Shown here: positions 5,110 through 6,324 of the stretch, piece by piece
Numbering within the stretch: position 1 is the stretch's first letter
Layout: every line of letters starts with the position of its first letter
Source: an uncultured Propioniciclava sp.
GTDB taxonomy: Bacteria > Actinomycetota > Actinomycetes > Propionibacteriales > Propionibacteriaceae
DNA length: 6,324 bases
Reading direction: 5' to 3'
Assembly (NCBI GenBank): GCA_937872005.1
Contig: CALMPQ010000012.1
Span: forward strand, 1 to 6,324
The notes under the pieces: generated by a model
Seen by the model: the letters and a program-made list of their open reading frames with translations, nothing else
Databases searched by the model: none
Told to the model about the DNA's origin: nothing
Made by a program: the position numbers and the translations under genes

Positions 5110-6324
5110 TCACCGCGTCCTGCAGGGGTCCCGGGGCTCGATGCCGGGCAGGTGGCGGTCCCACTCGTCGGCCGTCAGGGGCTCCCCGCGGGCCGCGCAC
5201 AGGGCGGTGCGGGCACGGGTCGCGTCGATGCCCCAGAGCCGAACGTCCCCCGTCGCGCCGGTGAGGGCGACCGTGGTGCCGTCGACGAACTCCACGTCAT
5301 GGATCGCGCCCATGTCGGCCGGCAGGGCGAACTCGGGGTCGTGATCGTCGGTGGTCAGGTCCCAGCCCCAGAGGGTGCCCCCCGCCCCGCCGGCGACCAC
5401 CACCGACCCGTCGGGGGAGAACGCGACGGCGTTGATGCCGGCGCGGGGGCCGAGCAGGCGCCGCACCAGGGCGGGGTGGTCGGGGTCGCTCCAGTCCCAC
5501 AGGGCCACCTCGCCGGCGTCCGTGCCCAGGGCCAGCCGGGCCCCGGCCGGGGCGAAGGTGGACGCCCCCGGGTTGGTCGCGGTCGGCACCGAGCCTGCCT
5601 GACGGGGGTGGGAGGGGTCCGTGACCTCCCACAGGTCGACGCTCCCCGAGGCGATCCCGACCTGGAGGAACCGTCCATCGGGGGAGAAGCTCACCAGCTG
5701 CGGCACCGCGGTGGGCAGGGTCGCGAGCGGGACCACGCTGCTGTCGGGCTGGATGCGGGCGAGGACGGTCCCGCGTCCGCCGTACAGGCCGGCGGCGAGG
5801 AGGGATCCGTCGGGGCTGATGGCGATCGACACCAGGTTCCCCTCGGGGGTGATGCGGGAGACGCGCGGGATCCCCCGTCGAGCGTCGGCGATGTCCCAGA
5901 CGACGACCTGGCCGTCCCGGGTGGACCCGACGACGCGGTCGCCGGCGGGCGACATCGCGGTGGACACCGCGACGTCCAGCCCCTCGGGGAACACCAGGAG
6001 TTCCGGGCCGTCGGCCCGCGCCTGCAGGCCCCACAGCTCCACGTGGCGGGCCAGCTGGTCGGTGGCGGCCAGGCGCGACCCGGCGGCGTCCGCGGCGAGG
6101 TAGTAGAGCCGCCCGCCCCCTTGGCGCAGGGTCGGAGAGGTGGCGGGCCAGCGCATGAGCGTGCCGTCCACCGCCGTCGCGATCGGCTCCGGCCCCACCC
6201 AGCCGACCGACTGGACGAGCGCGGGGAGGCGCTCGGAGCGGAGGAGCGCCATGGAGTCGGTGGCCCACACGTGGAGGCGTTGCTCCGAGTCCCCGGTCAG
6301 CAGGCGGGAGCCGTCGCCGGACCA
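5110..6324 (-). CDS. WD40-repeat protein, C-terminal part (5' end outside window)
   Basis: The last 404 residues of a beta-propeller protein. The frame is open to the right edge, and the codons before the GTG at 6270 read SGDGSRLLTGDSEQRLHVW, a normal WD40 strand set, so that GTG is internal. About nine blades can be counted by their closing strands: RLHVW, LMRWP, HVELW, VVVWDI, GTVLARI (no Trp), VDLWEV, VALWDW, LWGWDL and VRLWGI, with recurring 'SPDGSxLAAG' turns. After the last blade comes a cap, CAARGEPLTADEWDRHLPG and then a PRDPC ending (about 5113-5199). It resembles the 'C...gr.Lt..EW..ylP....y..tC' tail known from large actinobacterial WD40 proteins that carry an N-terminal NTPase, protease, kinase or DNA-binding domain. 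Such a domain would be to the right. The propeller presumably binds a partner or ligand. It is convergent with the ABC operon and probably unrelated to it. Confidence 0.9.
   Translation of the reverse strand, partial: WSGDGSRLLTGDSEQRLHVWATDSMALLRSERLPALVQSVGWVGPEPIATAVDGTLMRWPATSPTLRQGGGRLYYLAADAAGSRLAATDQLARHVELWGLQARADGPELLVFPEGLDVAVSTAMSPAGDRVVGSTRDGQVVVWDIADARRGIPRVSRITPEGNLVSIAISPDGSLLAAGLYGGRGTVLARIQPDSSVVPLATLPTAVPQLVSFSPDGRFLQVGIASGSVDLWEVTDPSHPRQAGSVPTATNPGASTFAPAGARLALGTDAGEVALWDWSDPDHPALVRRLLGPRAGINAVAFSPDGSVVVAGGAGGTLWGWDLTTDDHDPEFALPADMGAIHDVEFVDGTTVALTGATGDVRLWGIDATRARTALCAARGEPLTADEWDRHLPGIEPRDPCRTR

Noticed and set aside
5067..5264. A possible short + strand gene beginning MDSYEPVYEALSPPV behind the TAGGCT at 5059
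   Set aside because: The hexamer is too close to the ATG to start a transcript that includes it, no ribosome binding site is present, and the frame soon turns into Arg/Pro/Gly-rich antisense of the WD40 gene.
4955..5344. A possible small gene starting at the GTG directly after the permease stop
   Set aside because: There is no ribosome binding site, the composition is Arg-rich, and more than half of it is antisense to the WD40 gene.
6268..6270. GTG at 6270 as the true start of the WD40 protein
   Set aside because: The 18 codons before it continue the same frame with normal WD40 sequence up to the window edge, so the protein starts further right.

Overview
The window is very GC-rich (about 70% by eye), with GC-rich third codon positions, actinobacterial-type -10 elements (TAGNNT/TANNNT), a LuxR/NarL-type response regulator and HisKA_3-type sensor kinase, and a large WD40 protein. 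This points to an actinomycete (Actinomycetota). The sequence does not support a finer assignment. I see no RNA genes, insertion sequences, CRISPR array or origin, and no gene-free stretch longer than 300 bases.

Layout, left to right: (1) the C-terminal DNA-binding end of a LuxR/NarL-family response regulator on the + strand, cut by the left edge; (2) a long membrane histidine kinase on the - strand, convergent with the regulator and overlapping its 3' end antisense by 126 bases; (3) a 134-bp divergent control region; (4) an ABC ATPase and (5) an FtsX-like permease on the + strand, 3 bases apart and evidently one operon; (6) a 155-bp convergent intergenic region with two inverted repeats; (7) the C-terminal part of a WD40 beta-propeller protein on the - strand, cut by the right edge.

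The kinase, the ABC pair and perhaps the regulator look like a sensor/transporter module of the general kind in which a two-component system controls a neighbouring ABC exporter, often for membrane-active compounds. The substrate and signal cannot be read from the sequence. The most unusual points are the kinase, a single polypeptide with two membrane-DHp-ATPase units of which the first has lost its phospho-acceptor histidine and ATP-binding motifs, and the ABC operon leader, which can fold into a 14-pair hairpin that buries the whole Shine-Dalgarno sequence. The WD40 protein is probably independent of the module. Its C-terminal cap resembles that of large actinobacterial WD40 signalling proteins, whose N-terminal effector or NTPase domain would lie outside the window.
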